Positions 20,101 to 30,600 of a DNA stretch of 64,000 nucleotides are shown one piece after another. Numbering within the stretch: position 1 is the first letter of the stretch; every line of letters begins with the position of its first letter. The position numbers and the translations under genes were made by a program. Under the pieces are notes generated by a model, which saw only the letters and a program-made list of their open reading frames with translations, was not told the DNA's origin and did no database searches. The DNA is from Bordetella avium. GTDB taxonomy: Bacteria; Pseudomonadota; Gammaproteobacteria; Burkholderiales; Burkholderiaceae_B. The DNA is taken from NCBI RefSeq assembly GCF_034424645.1, contig NZ_CP139969.1, positions 1,736,001 to 1,800,000 of the forward strand, written 5' to 3'.

Positions 20101-21539
20101 TCCAGGTCGGGGCGGCGCTTGGCATGGCCATGAGCACGCTCAGCACCACGGTGCATATTGGTGATACGGCGCGTATCAACACGGCGGGTGGCGATGTGGA
20201 GATTGGCGCGCTCACCTCGTACAGCACCCAGTTCACGGTGATGAGCGGGGTTGACGACGCGGCGATCAAAGAGAAGAGCGATTTTCTCAAAGAAAAGAAT
20301 GGCTTGACCACGGATCAGGTCCAGCGCAATCCGGGCGGCGATGGTTCGGATTTGGGCGCCGCAGGCGCCGTGGTGATCAGCATCGAGAACGTCAAGACCC
20401 GGGCAGAGATCGCCGGCGGGGCCGTGGTGGTGAGCCGGGGCGGTGATATCTCTGTCTCCAGCCAGACGCTGAACCAGATCGACCCGGACGGTCTTTGGCT
20501 CTATAACCTGTACTCGCCGTTCAAGGATATCCAGGGCGCCTGGGACAAGGCCGATGGCAACCAGGAAAAGGCGGGCGTTGCGAAAGACGCCGGCCTCGAG
20601 TTTCTCAATAACTTGCAGGCCACCCTCACGAGCACCGGGGGGATTTCATCCAGTTTCAGCACCTGGGCCAGCGCGACCGCCAAAAGCAAAAAACTGGCGC
20701 TGTCCGGCGCCTTTACCATCGATGTGCAGGCGACCCAGACACAGGCCATCGTGTCGGGCGAGTTGGATACGCGGGCTGCCGCCGGGGATGGCGCGGTCAA
20801 TGTGACCGCCCTGAACTCGACCCAGCGCATGAATCTGGTGGGCAACATCATCCTGCCGCAGATGGAGATAGGCGGCACGGGCTTTCTGAGCGAGGCGGGT
20901 CCGCGAGGCGAGGATCAAGGGCGTTTGTCGTACGGAAAGGAAATGGCCAAGGGCTTTTTGAAGCCCACGGTCAGCGGCTTTGACTATGGCAGTGGTTCCA
21001 AGGAAGGTTCTGCCATCGGCGTGTCGGTGTATGTCAAGGTGGCGACGCATGACACCCAGGCCCTGGTCAGCAACACGGCCCGTATTCGTTCGGGCGATCT
21101 GACTGTCGACGCCTCGAATGAATTGATCTCCGTGACGGTGGGCGCATCGGGCGGCCAGGCTAAGACCATGGCGGTCAACGGGGTGGTGTTGGTCAATGTG
21201 ACCAGCGCCACCACCGTGGCGCAGGTCGGGCGGGGGGCGGTGGTGAATGCCTCGGGCAAGGCCGCTGTCGTGGCGAATGACGCGACCTGGGTAGGCACGG
21301 TCGCGGGCGCCGTGGCGCGCTCCGAGACGGTCGGCATCGGCATGAGTGTAGGCATCAATAGCATCACTCGGGACACCCAGGCCTTGATCGGCCAGCGTTT
21401 GGACGATAGCCGCGCGCAGACCGGCCCGGCCGGTGAGTTTTCGGCCGCAGAGCTGTTGATCAGCGCGCATAACAAGGGCTTTGTCGGCAATCTTGCGATC
21501 GGGATCGCGGGTCAGCACGTCGCCGCCGAGTTCGGATGA
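14187..21539 (+). CDS. Giant surface protein, N-terminal part: LEPR-XLL motif, DUF4347, repeats (ends at a frameshift)
   Basis: This is the first 2,450 residues of a protein that should be about 10,800 residues long. The N-terminus lacks a hydrophobic signal peptide. Instead it is basic and carries RPLFEALERRYLMSAEL (about 29-45), which fits the LEPR-XLL motif of giant exported proteins. DUF4347 follows (about 134-324), with His219 in MSHGSAG and Cys262 in LLYGCNVA, spaced like a caspase-type dyad. The rest is degenerate beta-roll/solenoid repeat (LDYSGYATGVTVDLS), one RTX-like block (GGGGNDLIFGNG, about residue 690), and from about residue 1,640 the start of LktA-like repeats. I prefer ATG 14187 to the TTG at 14175. 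The frame runs into TGA 21537-21539, while the same repeat architecture continues in the +1 frame. It is not a complete protein as read. Confidence 0.85.
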   Translation: MSIKKLARKLWTGASSREVQQSLFRRRPLFEALERRYLMSAELVLPPAPQASDEAPIVAPAHPDQAHPQAKKPSAPGTHPYLVERAAFQQSGTLGESMSLGQYAQAAQAAKAGLPAEPGLSVAGYTTQSAQTPVRQIIFVDPSIDNAEQMVQGLYSLLSGKTEGLGGLATPTGEGPQLQVLRSHDTEIIVLDGRYDGVDQITQVLAQHKDLAALQIMSHGSAGSLSLGSASLGEGGLDAYKNQLRAWGDAMAEGGDILLYGCNVAAGRGGVKFIDSLSAITRADVAAATHSVGSAALGGDWLLDYRHGSIEATTLTVAPWDGLMATSTGLQTGGSTLTAVATHDKLLAYGSDNTFVFNNSSTATTTTIELRQGMKQENGVWVRNADDENSNNTLDFSAIKGNVTAIISNQDSYQIRYSTVDGNNNWTEHTVNVVFKSADGSQSLKIGDKTFNLVGTSQSGKTLLDYSGYATGVTVDLSGPTAGGNSQEVPPPTGFGYVRAIGAIKGSAQGGNRITVVGGTTVTITTAQDIIKSSGGGNTFIVGANTFGFSLTQQAGQSGNTLDLSQFGADITARVLTQGGVTVYMGAGVDSTGAQRNFSGATALVSNLDIQIFVGVEGKTTLDYSAYEANVTVNLNYQDEATALYDATGMAGVMNVSNVIGAGGLYSNDIVGSLGDNIITVAHNRGVNRIAGGGGNDLIFGNGSLSGGSTEYVGGVKSDAVLTGGATSALLTTTPPGASTAQTVRLYGVNAVTLQDYRTINNQAAAGAPDHARTLVTLDGSGYSGDLTLIGSAGDNILRGGLGHNVFTGYQGDNELWAQSAAKSNTLSEKGNWSFQLSETALTAVYAGDGSPVAIAPVLSNRLYGRFTDAELNGGLNASAIDASAFQGNTVLVSGLMAAGVIKAGSGAGSRHQIILLGGSYDITGGSGAGASTELVVLADGLTGATDEALRAALLTSQGAGWLALRDSGGVGGWDGWIQRDASASSGSNYRNITSAKVLGGEYRNWIDTSAFKGVVTIDAHAGTDNTFVIGNTHASNVIGSAGENRILVATGNNDLRLSNGELTFTRTGGQVLVSTFTRVKDFSITVQGDGRKVDTTGFSGLTTQSYLKDLGYQSSTGPALSVVFPNAGNARVDIGLEGVSTIQGLLDAIKAGVMVNAAGQPIRIAVEGPNAGKPLPASDTSTRWDYLYALEAGLSADGRLEIRYSQAARDAGYSGAFTLMPGMRAKLNADGTVSSSTVVLSQAAHQLGLLAGSELQRKSDANGVFQGAVLAIAHNTEFILAGANAQIRSGGGENTFSIQYGTGNNETGGGNRIIALAGAVNHLVVNTTRDVVLSPSVVRYVSGGVQGGIVYFAPGVMTDATLIAVNESGRVTLDASTWTAPVSLVSYGGSNVLKGNRSDVSFVVQLPEAGAAQGVEVSLAQAGGSNNRLQMVKQQDGQTVTTLSSMLDSGGALNGIVLGANTDAVDYIFDLGDKGVVDRNIGLDAPGRNVTITGKSYTVTHDVTVDRDHTLRLEGQFITLGQDSGANILLTAGAIQVVAQSYRPWRSAFAQIYTVEADVTVKNATLWATDDEGDGIRIEATLDSGSYQAADKGESQSGFLGTLLDGKNKALEALKTFADAASAIATWAGVTYKTNIDIGVNAKLVSNSDISVLASNTVEMELSPTVAKVAGVAVGVLQNVAHITLNGSLTASKTITVGAHNEQTLTIELTPEHMGDGISLGSAGRLDSVPAVIAVGVSVVISDASVNVGSTAVLQTGLRADIGAGPIVLVESGEGGDITVFAKTDHTVTITLEASGEMASSDDTQAVDADDPASTAEKGRYNASYAKVGVAVAFAYNQINTSVQMDGKIQARDEGKVIVQAETADGGSAISVQTILGGKAATGSDYADQVKNESKSAVMSKVTDPAAGAARQGLGKGSQLVKAFFGALLEDSNSRSFGETMRDVKAKNQAKEIVAYDESVEKESGKSSTEFQVGAALGMAMSTLSTTVHIGDTARINTAGGDVEIGALTSYSTQFTVMSGVDDAAIKEKSDFLKEKNGLTTDQVQRNPGGDGSDLGAAGAVVISIENVKTRAEIAGGAVVVSRGGDISVSSQTLNQIDPDGLWLYNLYSPFKDIQGAWDKADGNQEKAGVAKDAGLEFLNNLQATLTSTGGISSSFSTWASATAKSKKLALSGAFTIDVQATQTQAIVSGELDTRAAAGDGAVNVTALNSTQRMNLVGNIILPQMEIGGTGFLSEAGPRGEDQGRLSYGKEMAKGFLKPTVSGFDYGSGSKEGSAIGVSVYVKVATHDTQALVSNTARIRSGDLTVDASNELISVTVGASGGQAKTMAVNGVVLVNVTSATTVAQVGRGAVVNASGKAAVVANDATWVGTVAGAVARSETVGIGMSVGINSITRDTQALIGQRLDDSRAQTGPAGEFSAAELLISAHNKGFVGNLAIGIAGQHVAAEFG

Positions 21540-24500
21540 TGCCGCATCGGGTGATGTCCTGTCGGTCAAGGCGCCTCCTAGCCAGGGAGGCGCGACGCCG
21601 GGAGCCGGGGCAAGCCCGGCCAACCCCGGCGAGGTCTCGTCGCTGTCTGACATCCTCAAGCAGATCGGAGCGTCGACCTCGACGTTGACGCAGGATGCCG
21701 GCGGCGGCAGTGGCGGCGCAGACAGCAAGCCGCAGTCCAAGACCGGTGTGGCGCTTGCCGGATCGGTCGCGGCGAACATAGTGAATGACTTTGCTCAGGC
21801 CTATGTCAATGCTGCGGGTCTTGCCCTCACCATTGGCGGCGCGGCCCGCATCGAAGCCCAGAATACGACGCATGCGCTAGCGCTTTCCGGTGCGATGGCG
21901 CAATCGAAATCCGATACGGCGCAGACCAATGTGGGCATCGCAGGCGCGTTCGGCATGAATGTGCTGAGCGGACAGGCGCGCGCCGAAGTGGCGTTGGCGG
22001 GCAGTTTGATCGTGGCGGGTGATCTGGCGCTGTCGGCGCGCCGCCAGGGGGTGGCCGCGACGCTGGCGGCCGGTCTGGCGGGAGCGAGCGGCCAGAAGGG
22101 CATCGCGGTGGCAGGGTCGGTCGCGCTGACCGTCGCGGACTACAGCAATATCGCCCGTTTGGGGAATGTGGCGACGATCAAGGCGCGTGATGTCCAGGTC
22201 ACGGCCAAGGACAGCAGTGTGGTGGCGACGGTGGCCGGCTCTGGCGCGGTCTCCGAAGGCAAGGCGGGGGTAGGCGCCGCCGTGGCCGTGAATGTCAGCA
22301 ATACACGGGTCGAGGCGGCCATCCGTCAGGCGACGGATCTGCTCTATACCGGCAAGGTGTCGGTGTCGGCCGAGTCCAGCCAGGTGATCGTGGGGTTTGC
22401 CGGGGCCTTGGGCAAGGCGAACGATGGCGCGGGCCTGGGCGGATCGGTGACGGTGAATGTGGTGGGCAACCGCATCGAAAGCTATATCCTGAACAGCAGT
22501 GTCCGCTATGGCGGCGCGCGGACCAGCGGTAGCGATGTGCATGTCGAGGCGCTGGACAAAACCACGCTGGTGGCGGTTACCGGCGCGGCGGGCGTGGGCA
22601 AGAAGGCGGGCGTGGGCATCGCCATCAGCTATAACCAGATTGCGAATGCGGTGTTGGCTGGTGTCCAGGGGTCGACCGTCAACACGGCCGGCGGCGGGCT
22701 GCTCAGCATTACCGCCGAGGACCGGTCCGCCCTGGGCGGCGGTGCGGTGGGCGTTGGCGTGGGGACGGGGCAGAGCGGCTTTGCCGGCGCCGGTTCGGTG
22801 CAGGTCAACCGCCTGCAATCGGCCGTGGCGGCCTATGTCCTGCCGCGCTACAGCAATAACACGGCAGTGCCCGGCAGCAGTGTCATTCAGGCGAATGCCG
22901 TGACGGTCCGCGCCACCGGAAACGCCACGCTGGTCGCCGTGACAGGCGGCGCCGCCATGACGCAGGGCGGCACGGCGGCGGTGGGCGCTTCGGTTAGCGT
23001 GAATGAATTCAGTTCACGCACCAGTGCTTTGATCGAGCACAGCAATATCGATGTGAAGGGCAAGGTGGACGTGTCGGCTCACGCCTCGCCGCTCATGGTA
23101 TCGGTCGGCGCGGCTGGCGCACTGGCCAAGAAGTTCGCCCTGGCCGGGGCCGTCAATGTGAATATGATGCGCGGCGCGACCGAAGCGCGGATCTCCGACA
23201 GCACGGTCGCGGCGGGCCAGAGCGCGGGTTTTAACGGGCAAGCCGTGCGCGTCAATGCGTCGGATGCTTCGGCGCTTTACGCGATTACCGTGGCGGGCGC
23301 CGTCGCCCTGGAGGGCGCGGCGGCGGGCCTGGCGGTGGCCGTCAATATCATGGGCGGCAACACCGCTTTTGACCGCAGTCTGCTGAGTTTCGACGATAAG
23401 CAATTGGCGGACTCGGGCGCGCAGGTGCAGCTGGCCAATGTGGCTGAAAACGGCGATCCGGCGACCCACCCCAAGGTGACGGCCGCGATTGTGCGCAGCG
23501 ATGTGCGCGCGACGCGCGGCGACGTGAATGTTTTCGCGGGCCTGGTCGATCCGCTGGCCGCAGGCGGCAACGCCCAGTTGAGCGGCGGCGATGTGCTGGC
23601 CGTCAACGATGGTGATATCCGGATCAACCAGGGGGGCAGCAGCCTGGTTTTTGACGGGCTGGCTGCTGAGATCATCAATGGTAAGGACGTCAGCGGGAGC
23701 GCCGGGCTGCCTGGAGGGCAGAGCCCGGCAGGCGGCGAGTTCTCGGGTTGGCAGACCGGAGATGGCATTTACTTGAGCGCGGGCGCCGGCAATATCCGGC
23801 TCGCCGATGGCAGCAGCCTCAGTGCTGACCGCGTTTACTACATCATCCGGCGCACGGCGCCCGATGGCCAGGCCATCATCCAGCTGGCTGCTACGCAGGA
23901 AGACGCGCTGCGCGGCAAGGCCCTGGAATTCGCTGCCGTGCAGAATGTCTCGGGCATCCGCTTCGCTCATGTGCGCATGCAGGAAGCGAACACGGTGAAT
24001 TTACAGCCCTTCCATGGCGCGGATGCCACGGTGGACCTGGACCAGGTCAATAACCGCCTGATTATCCATGCCCCGTTCGAGGGTTTGCAGGAAGGCGCCG
24101 CGATTATCTATAGCGGTTCTCTCGCGAATGGCAAACTCGAAGATGTTCTGGCTCATCGCATTGTGCGCCAGGGCCAGGATGTACTCGCAGTCGGCGTCAG
24201 TTATTACGTGAGCGGCCTGGTCAGGACGGTCGACGGCCAGGTGTCGTTCCAGTTGCGCGACGGCCAGGGTAAGGTGGTCGATCTCAGCGGTGCGACGGTC
24301 GGCGGCGAGCTACAGCGTTTCAGCGTGGACAATCCGGCGGGCGGCAAGCTCAGCGCGGACGGCAGTCTGACACTGCCCAAGGCCCACGGTCTCGCCAACG
24401 GCGACAAGGTGGTGATCAAGCTGGGCGCCAATGGCGTACTGACCGGTCTGAATGATGATCACGTCTATGTGGTGCAGGTCATCGACAGTGTGACGCTGCG

Positions 24501-27500
24501 CTTTAGCCATCTCGATGGCAGCGCGGTGAGCCTGGCCGAGCTGGGCTATGTCGCCGAGTTCAACACGACGACAGGGCGTTATAGCTACTACCGGACCGAC
24601 GCCGAGGGCAACAAGCAGTTCGACGGACAGGGCAAGCCCATAGCGCTTAACCCCGATGCCTTGATTGGGATTACCCGGGTGCAGGTGGAGCGTCAAACCT
24701 CTGAGTCAAGGACCACGACCAAGAGCGACGGCACCGAGCAGACCACGATCACCCAAGGCCAGGCTCAGGACGCGACCTTGAGGGCGACGCAGATCCGAAC
24801 CCAGGTGGCGGGAGAAAACAGTTTGCGCTTCGGCGCTGACCAGGGGCTGGCGACTGGGGATCTGGTGGTGTACCGCAGCCAGGGCCGTGTCGTCGATGGC
24901 CTGGTCGACGGGGAGCGTTATTACGTCATCAATGTCTCCGGCGACGGTGGCTTTGGCTATCGTCTGGCCTCCTCTTTGCAAAATGCCCGCGACGGCATCG
25001 CCATCGCGCTGGGCGCGGGCAGCGGCAGCGGCGGCATCAGCTTGCAGAAGGTGGTCAATCGCTTGGATAGCGGTGGCCTGATCACGCTGGATATCGCCGC
25101 GCTGACCCAGGGCCACAGTCTGACGAACAGCATGTTAAGCATTACCGTGGCCGGCGCGGGCGGGAAGTCCCTGGGCGGCGCGGGCGCGATTGGTGTGAAC
25201 CTGTCACGCACTGAAGTCCAGGCAGTGATCGACAACACGGCTAGCGCGGCTCAGGTGAATGCCTCCTCGGGCCGCCTGTCTGTCTCGGCGCAGGATAGCA
25301 GCCGCATCGTGACGGCGACGGGCGCGCTGGGCGTGTCGCTCACGCAGGGCACGTCGGCGGCCATCGGTGCTTCTGTCGGCGTGGCCGATATCCGCAATGG
25401 CGTGAAGGCGGCCATCCGCGGCACCCAGCTTACGGCGCAGGCCGTGCAGGTCAGCGCCGAAGCGCGCGCCAGCATTTATAACGTGTCGGTCGGCCTGGCC
25501 GGCGGAGCGGGTGTGGCTGTTAGCGGTTCTTTGGCGGTTAACACCCTGCAGAACACGGTGCAGGCCAGCATCACGGATGCCACCATCCGCGCCACCACGG
25601 GCGATATCCGTATTCTGGCGCGGGATACGGCCAGCATATCGGCGCTGGCGGGCAATGTCGCGGTGTCGGCGGGAGGCCGCGTCGCGGCCGGCATGGCTTT
25701 TGCCGTCAATCGGGTGTTCGACACGGTGTATGCCGGCGCCTTGCGTTCTTCGCTGGTAGCGGCCGGGGATATTGTGCTGCAGTCCACTTTCGGTCGTCCC
25801 GACGATCTGCCACCCGGACTGGACGCGCAGATTGCGGCGATGGCCGTCAGCGGTGCGGTCGCTGTCGGCGGCTCGGGAGCCAATGTCGGGTTTGGCGGCT
25901 CGGCGGTGTTGAACTGGATAGCCAACACCATTACGGCGGAAGTGGGCGAAACAGCGGCCAACCAGGCGGTGAGCGCCGACCGTGACCTCTTGGTGCAGGC
26001 CAACGATAGCTCCACCATCAACAGCCTGGCTGGCGCGGTGGCCCTGGGATTGGGCAGCAGCGGGGCGAGCGTCGCGGTGGGCGCCAGCCTGGCGTACAAC
26101 TATGTGGGCGGCTCGCCGCTGGGGGTGTCGCGGTCCCATGCTATCACAGCGCACATCCGGGATACCGAAGGCGCGGTGCGGGCCGAGCACGTTCAGGTGA
26201 CATCGCTGTTCTCGGGCGCCATCCATAATGTGACCGTGGCGGGCAGCGTCGCTGTGGGCACGGTGGCGGTATCGGTGGGCGGTTCGGTGTCCATCAACCG
26301 CGTTAACAGCCGTAATGAAGCGGGCATCCGCAACGCCCGCCTGATCGAATCGCTGGCGCAGTCGGGCAGTGTGCCCGGCGTGGCGGTGCATGCGGGCGAT
26401 GAGGGCTATGTATTGGCCGTCGCGGGAGGGCTGGGGGGCGCGGTGTCACCCGGTAGCGGCGTGGGCATTGCCGCCGGGGTGGCGGCCACCGACAACGAGG
26501 TGGCCAACCATACCCTGGCCTATATTCATGGCGCGGGCGCCGGCAATGCGGCCGGCACGACGCGGGTTCGTACCCAGACCGGCTTGGCCGTGGAAGCGAT
26601 CAATGCGTCGCAAATCGTATCGGCCACGATAGGCGTGGCCACCTCGGTCGCCGCAGGGCAGGGCTTTGCGGGCGCGGGGGCGGGCGCTGGCAGCGGCAAT
26701 ACGATCGCGGGCTCGGTCGAGGCGAGCCTCACGCGGGTGGACATGCCATCGAGCGCTACCCTGAATCAGGGCGAGGTCCGGGTCAGCGCCGAAAACAGGA
26801 GCCGCATCGTGACCGTGGCAGGCGCCCTGGGCCTTGCGGTTTCTGCAGGCGGCGTGGGCGCCGGGGCCTCCATCGGCGTCTCGGTGGCCATCAGCCATAT
26901 TGCGACGGTCGTGCGGGCCAAGGTAGAGGATGCGCAGCTACGCCTGAACGGCTCAGGGGTCCGTGTCAGCGCCTCGGATACGGCCAGCATCACGGCCATT
27001 GCCGTGGGCGGCGCGGTGGCCGTACAGGCCGGTGCAGGCGGGGTGGCGATTGCCGTGGGCACCAGTGTCGCGGTCAATAAGATTTTCAACACGGTTGAAG
27101 CTACGATATCCGGCAGCAGTGTCGCGACGGCCGGCGGCCAGGTGGTCGTCAACGCAACCCAGCAGGCCGATATCTTGGCGGTTGTGCTAGGCGCTTCGGT
27201 GGCCGTGTCGGCGGGCAGCAGCCTCAATGCGGCCATCGGGGGAGGCGGGGCGCTGGCGCGCAACGTGATTTCCGCCAGCGTGCATGCCCAGATCCATAAC
27301 GCGGTTATCGATACGAGCGGCGCGGCTGGCGTGCCGGGGGCCTTGCTTGTCGAGGCACTGGGGCTATCGCGCATCAATGCCGTGGTGTTGGGCATGTCGG
27401 CCTCGGTGTCGGTCAGCCAATACGCGGCAGCCTCCGCGGCGATCGGTGTCGCAATGGCCGAAAACGTGATTGGCTATGACGTCGATGGCGCCGGACAGGT

Positions 27501-30500
27501 GGTGCCGCTAGACGCGGCGCGCGCGGCCAACGATATTGTGGCGGCTATCGATAATAGCCGCGTCATCGCCGGGGCGGTGACGGTCGACGCCCGCAACGTC
27601 CGCTTGAACGCCGATGGCTCGGTGGCGCGTCAGCAGACCATCGATGCGGTCGTGGTGGCAGGGGCCGTGGCGGTGTCGGTGGCTTATGCGCCGCCGGTGG
27701 TCGATGGCTTGGGCCTGTCTGTTTCAGGCGCGGGCGCCGGCGCGCGCGCGGTCAACAAAATACAGACCCGCATCGTTGCCCGTATCAGCGACCAGGGCCA
27801 GGCCTTGCCGTTCAAGGCGGGCAGCGTGTCGATCAAAGCCTTGGATCAAGCGGCCATCCACAGCACGATTGCCGCCGTGGCGGTCACGGCGGCTCTGTCG
27901 CTGGGCCTCTCGGCGGCTCTGTCGGTTGCGGCTTCTCTGGCGCAGAACGAGATCAACAACGCCGCCCTGGCCGCTATGGACGGGGTGAGTCTGGTCGGCA
28001 CGCCTGCGGTGACGGTCAAGGCGGACAGCCAGGCGCGGATCACCACGGTGTCCGTGGCCGTGTCGGTCAGCGTCAGCGCCGGTCTGGGCGGCGCGTCGCT
28101 GGCAGGAGGCGGCGCCAATGCTTTTAACCTGATCGGCTCGTCGGCGACCGCGCTGGTCAATGGCGCCAGCATCAGCGGCAATGGCGGCAATGCGCTGGTC
28201 ATCGACGCGCGCATGCAGGGCAATATCGAGGCGACCGTGGTCGTGGCCAGTGTGGGCTTTACCGCCGCCGGCGCCTCTTTGGCCATCGGCGCTTCGCTGG
28301 CTGAGAACGTGATCAGCGAGACGGCGGGCGCGCGAGCCGGTTTGACGCATAGCCGTTTGTCCAATCTGGGGGCGGTGTCTGTCGCCGCCAACAGCGTGCA
28401 GGGCTTGCAGGCCAAGGTGGGCGCTGGCGCGGTGGCGGTGGCCATGCAGGGGGTGGCCATCGCGGGCGCCGGCGCTTCGGCTTTCAATACTTCGCGCGCG
28501 CAGACTCAGGCCTATGTCGATGATGTGAAGCAGATTGATCCCAATGTGCGCGCTGCGGCCAGCCTTGCCGTCCGAGCGACAAACAGCTCGGTCTTGCAGG
28601 CGACGGCTATCGGCGCCAGCGCGGCGGGCACGGGTTCCAATCTGGCATTGTCGGTGGGGGCGGCGCTGGCGCGCAACAAGTCGCTGGGCGACGTCCGGGC
28701 CTCTGTCGATAACAGTATCTTGTCCTCAGGCGCGGGTGCGCAGATGGCGAGCCTGACGATATCGGCCAACAATGACAGCAAGCTGGATGCCAAAGCGGTC
28801 GGCGCTTCGCTGGCGATGTCGGTCACGGGCGGCTCGGTGGCGATCGGCGCCACCGATGTCAGCAATATCGCGGCGTCCCGCGTGCAGGCGCAGCTTGACG
28901 GCTCCATCATCTCGGTTTCGGATAGCCTGAGTGTCGCATCCGCCGAGACCACGAGCCTGAACAGCGTTGCCGTGGCGGCCTCGGTTGCGGGCTCGCTGGG
29001 CGGCGTGGCGCTGTCCGGCGCGGGGGCGGGCAGTCAGCAAGTGGTGGCCAATGAGGTAAGCAGCCGCGTGCTGGCCTCCAGTGTCCATGCCGGCACGGGG
29101 GTGTCGGTGACGGCCGATAACCATGCGGCGATTACGGCCGTGACGGGGGCGGTGTCGGCCAGCGTGAGCGGCGTGGGTCTGGGCGGGAGCATGGGCCTGT
29201 CCCTGGCCAGCAACCGCTTCGGCGCCTATGCCGGTGATGGGCTTGCGCGCCACAATGGCGCGCAAGCCTATATCCAGGACAGCCAGGTCGAGGTCAAAAA
29301 GGGCAATGTGAATGTCCTGGCAAGCTCGTCCGAGACGCTAAGCAGCGTGAATTTCGCGGGGGCGCTGGCAGTGGTCGGCGCCGGGGTGTCCGTGGCGGCA
29401 TCGGGCGTGCAGGTCAGCAATCGCTTTGCGACACGGACCTCGGCTTATATTCAGGGCTCGACCGTGATGGCAGGCCTGGCTGACGCCGGTGGATCGCTCA
29501 CCGTGCGCGCCAAAGACGATAGCAAAATCCTCAAGTCCACCGCCTATGGGGTGGCGGCATCCGTGGTGCTGGCGCCCGGCGCCGCCGTCGCGCTGGTTGT
29601 GTCGCTGGTCGACACGGTGGTCGAGAATGTGATCCAGGCCTATCTGGATACGGCAGGCGGCAAGCAGCTCGGCGCCTACGACACGCTGTCGGTGCAGGCT
29701 CTGGAAAATGTCGCGCTGCGCGATCTGGAGGCGGTGACCGCCTCGATCTCGCTTGCCAGCAGCCCGGCCGGGGCAATCAGCCTGTCGGGGGCGGGCGCCG
29801 GGGTGCGCGTCAGCAACAACACAAGCAATGAGGTCAGCGCCAGGATCACCGGCAACGGTCAGGTCGGTGCCTTGGGCCTGGTGTCGGTGTTGGCGGATAC
29901 CAAAGTGCTGGCCAACATCGATCTGACCCAGGTCAGCATCGCCGTCGGCGCGATTGGCGCGGCCGTGGGGGTGGGGATTGCGGAGAATATCGCACGCGAT
30001 AAGACAACGGCTAGGGTCGCTCAGGCTACCGTGTCGGCACCGGTTGTCGATGTCAATGCGCGAGTGGCTGTGGACTTCGGCCGCACCCAGACCGCCGGCG
30101 TGGCGGCAACCACGGGGCTGGCTGTCAATACCAATCTGGCCCTGGTTGATATCGCGACCCAGACGCTGGCCGAGGCGCGCGATGGCGCAGTCCTCAATGG
30201 CGTGCGGGTGACAGCGGGTCAGGATAGCAGCCCTGGCATGGTGAATGTCCATGCGCAGGGCAGTTACTTCGGCCGCGCCTACGCCAAGTCCATCACGGGC
30301 GGGGTGGTCGGCGTAGGCGTGATGAGCGCCGAGACGCGCTTGGGCGGCTCGCTCAAGGCGGTGGCCGACAACGCCAGCCTGACCGCCGATGTGGTGGGTG
30401 TGATGGTCGATAGCCGCACCGACCGCAACGGCGTCGCCGGCTTGCAGGCCGAGGCGCGCTCGCTGGAGGTCGGTGGCCTGACGGTGTCGGTCGATAGCGC

Positions 30501-30600
30501 CAAACTGACGACGAATCTGGATGCCGGGGTCGAGATCCGCAATGGCGCCCGTGTCAAAGCAGCGCTCTTGAGTCTTGCTGTCACGCAGTCGCAGTCGGTC
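19100..30600 (+). repeat. Degenerate LktA-like tandem repeats within the giant gene
   Basis: Roughly every 65-80 codons the protein repeats a pattern: a short strand (VSAQDSSRI), a Gly/Ala-rich strand pair (VAGAVAVSAG), then AxGVGAxVAVNxIxNxVxA. Copies have diverged at protein and DNA level, so this is an old expansion. Boundaries are approximate. The pattern resembles the repeats of LktA-family filamentous adhesins (family knowledge; not verified by search). Confidence 0.6.

Noticed and set aside
21481..21483. TTG as true start of a separate second giant protein
   Set aside because: No ribosome site, start inside the upstream frame, and the first residues read through to the continuing repeat only after the shift. 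A one-base frameshift explains the data better.
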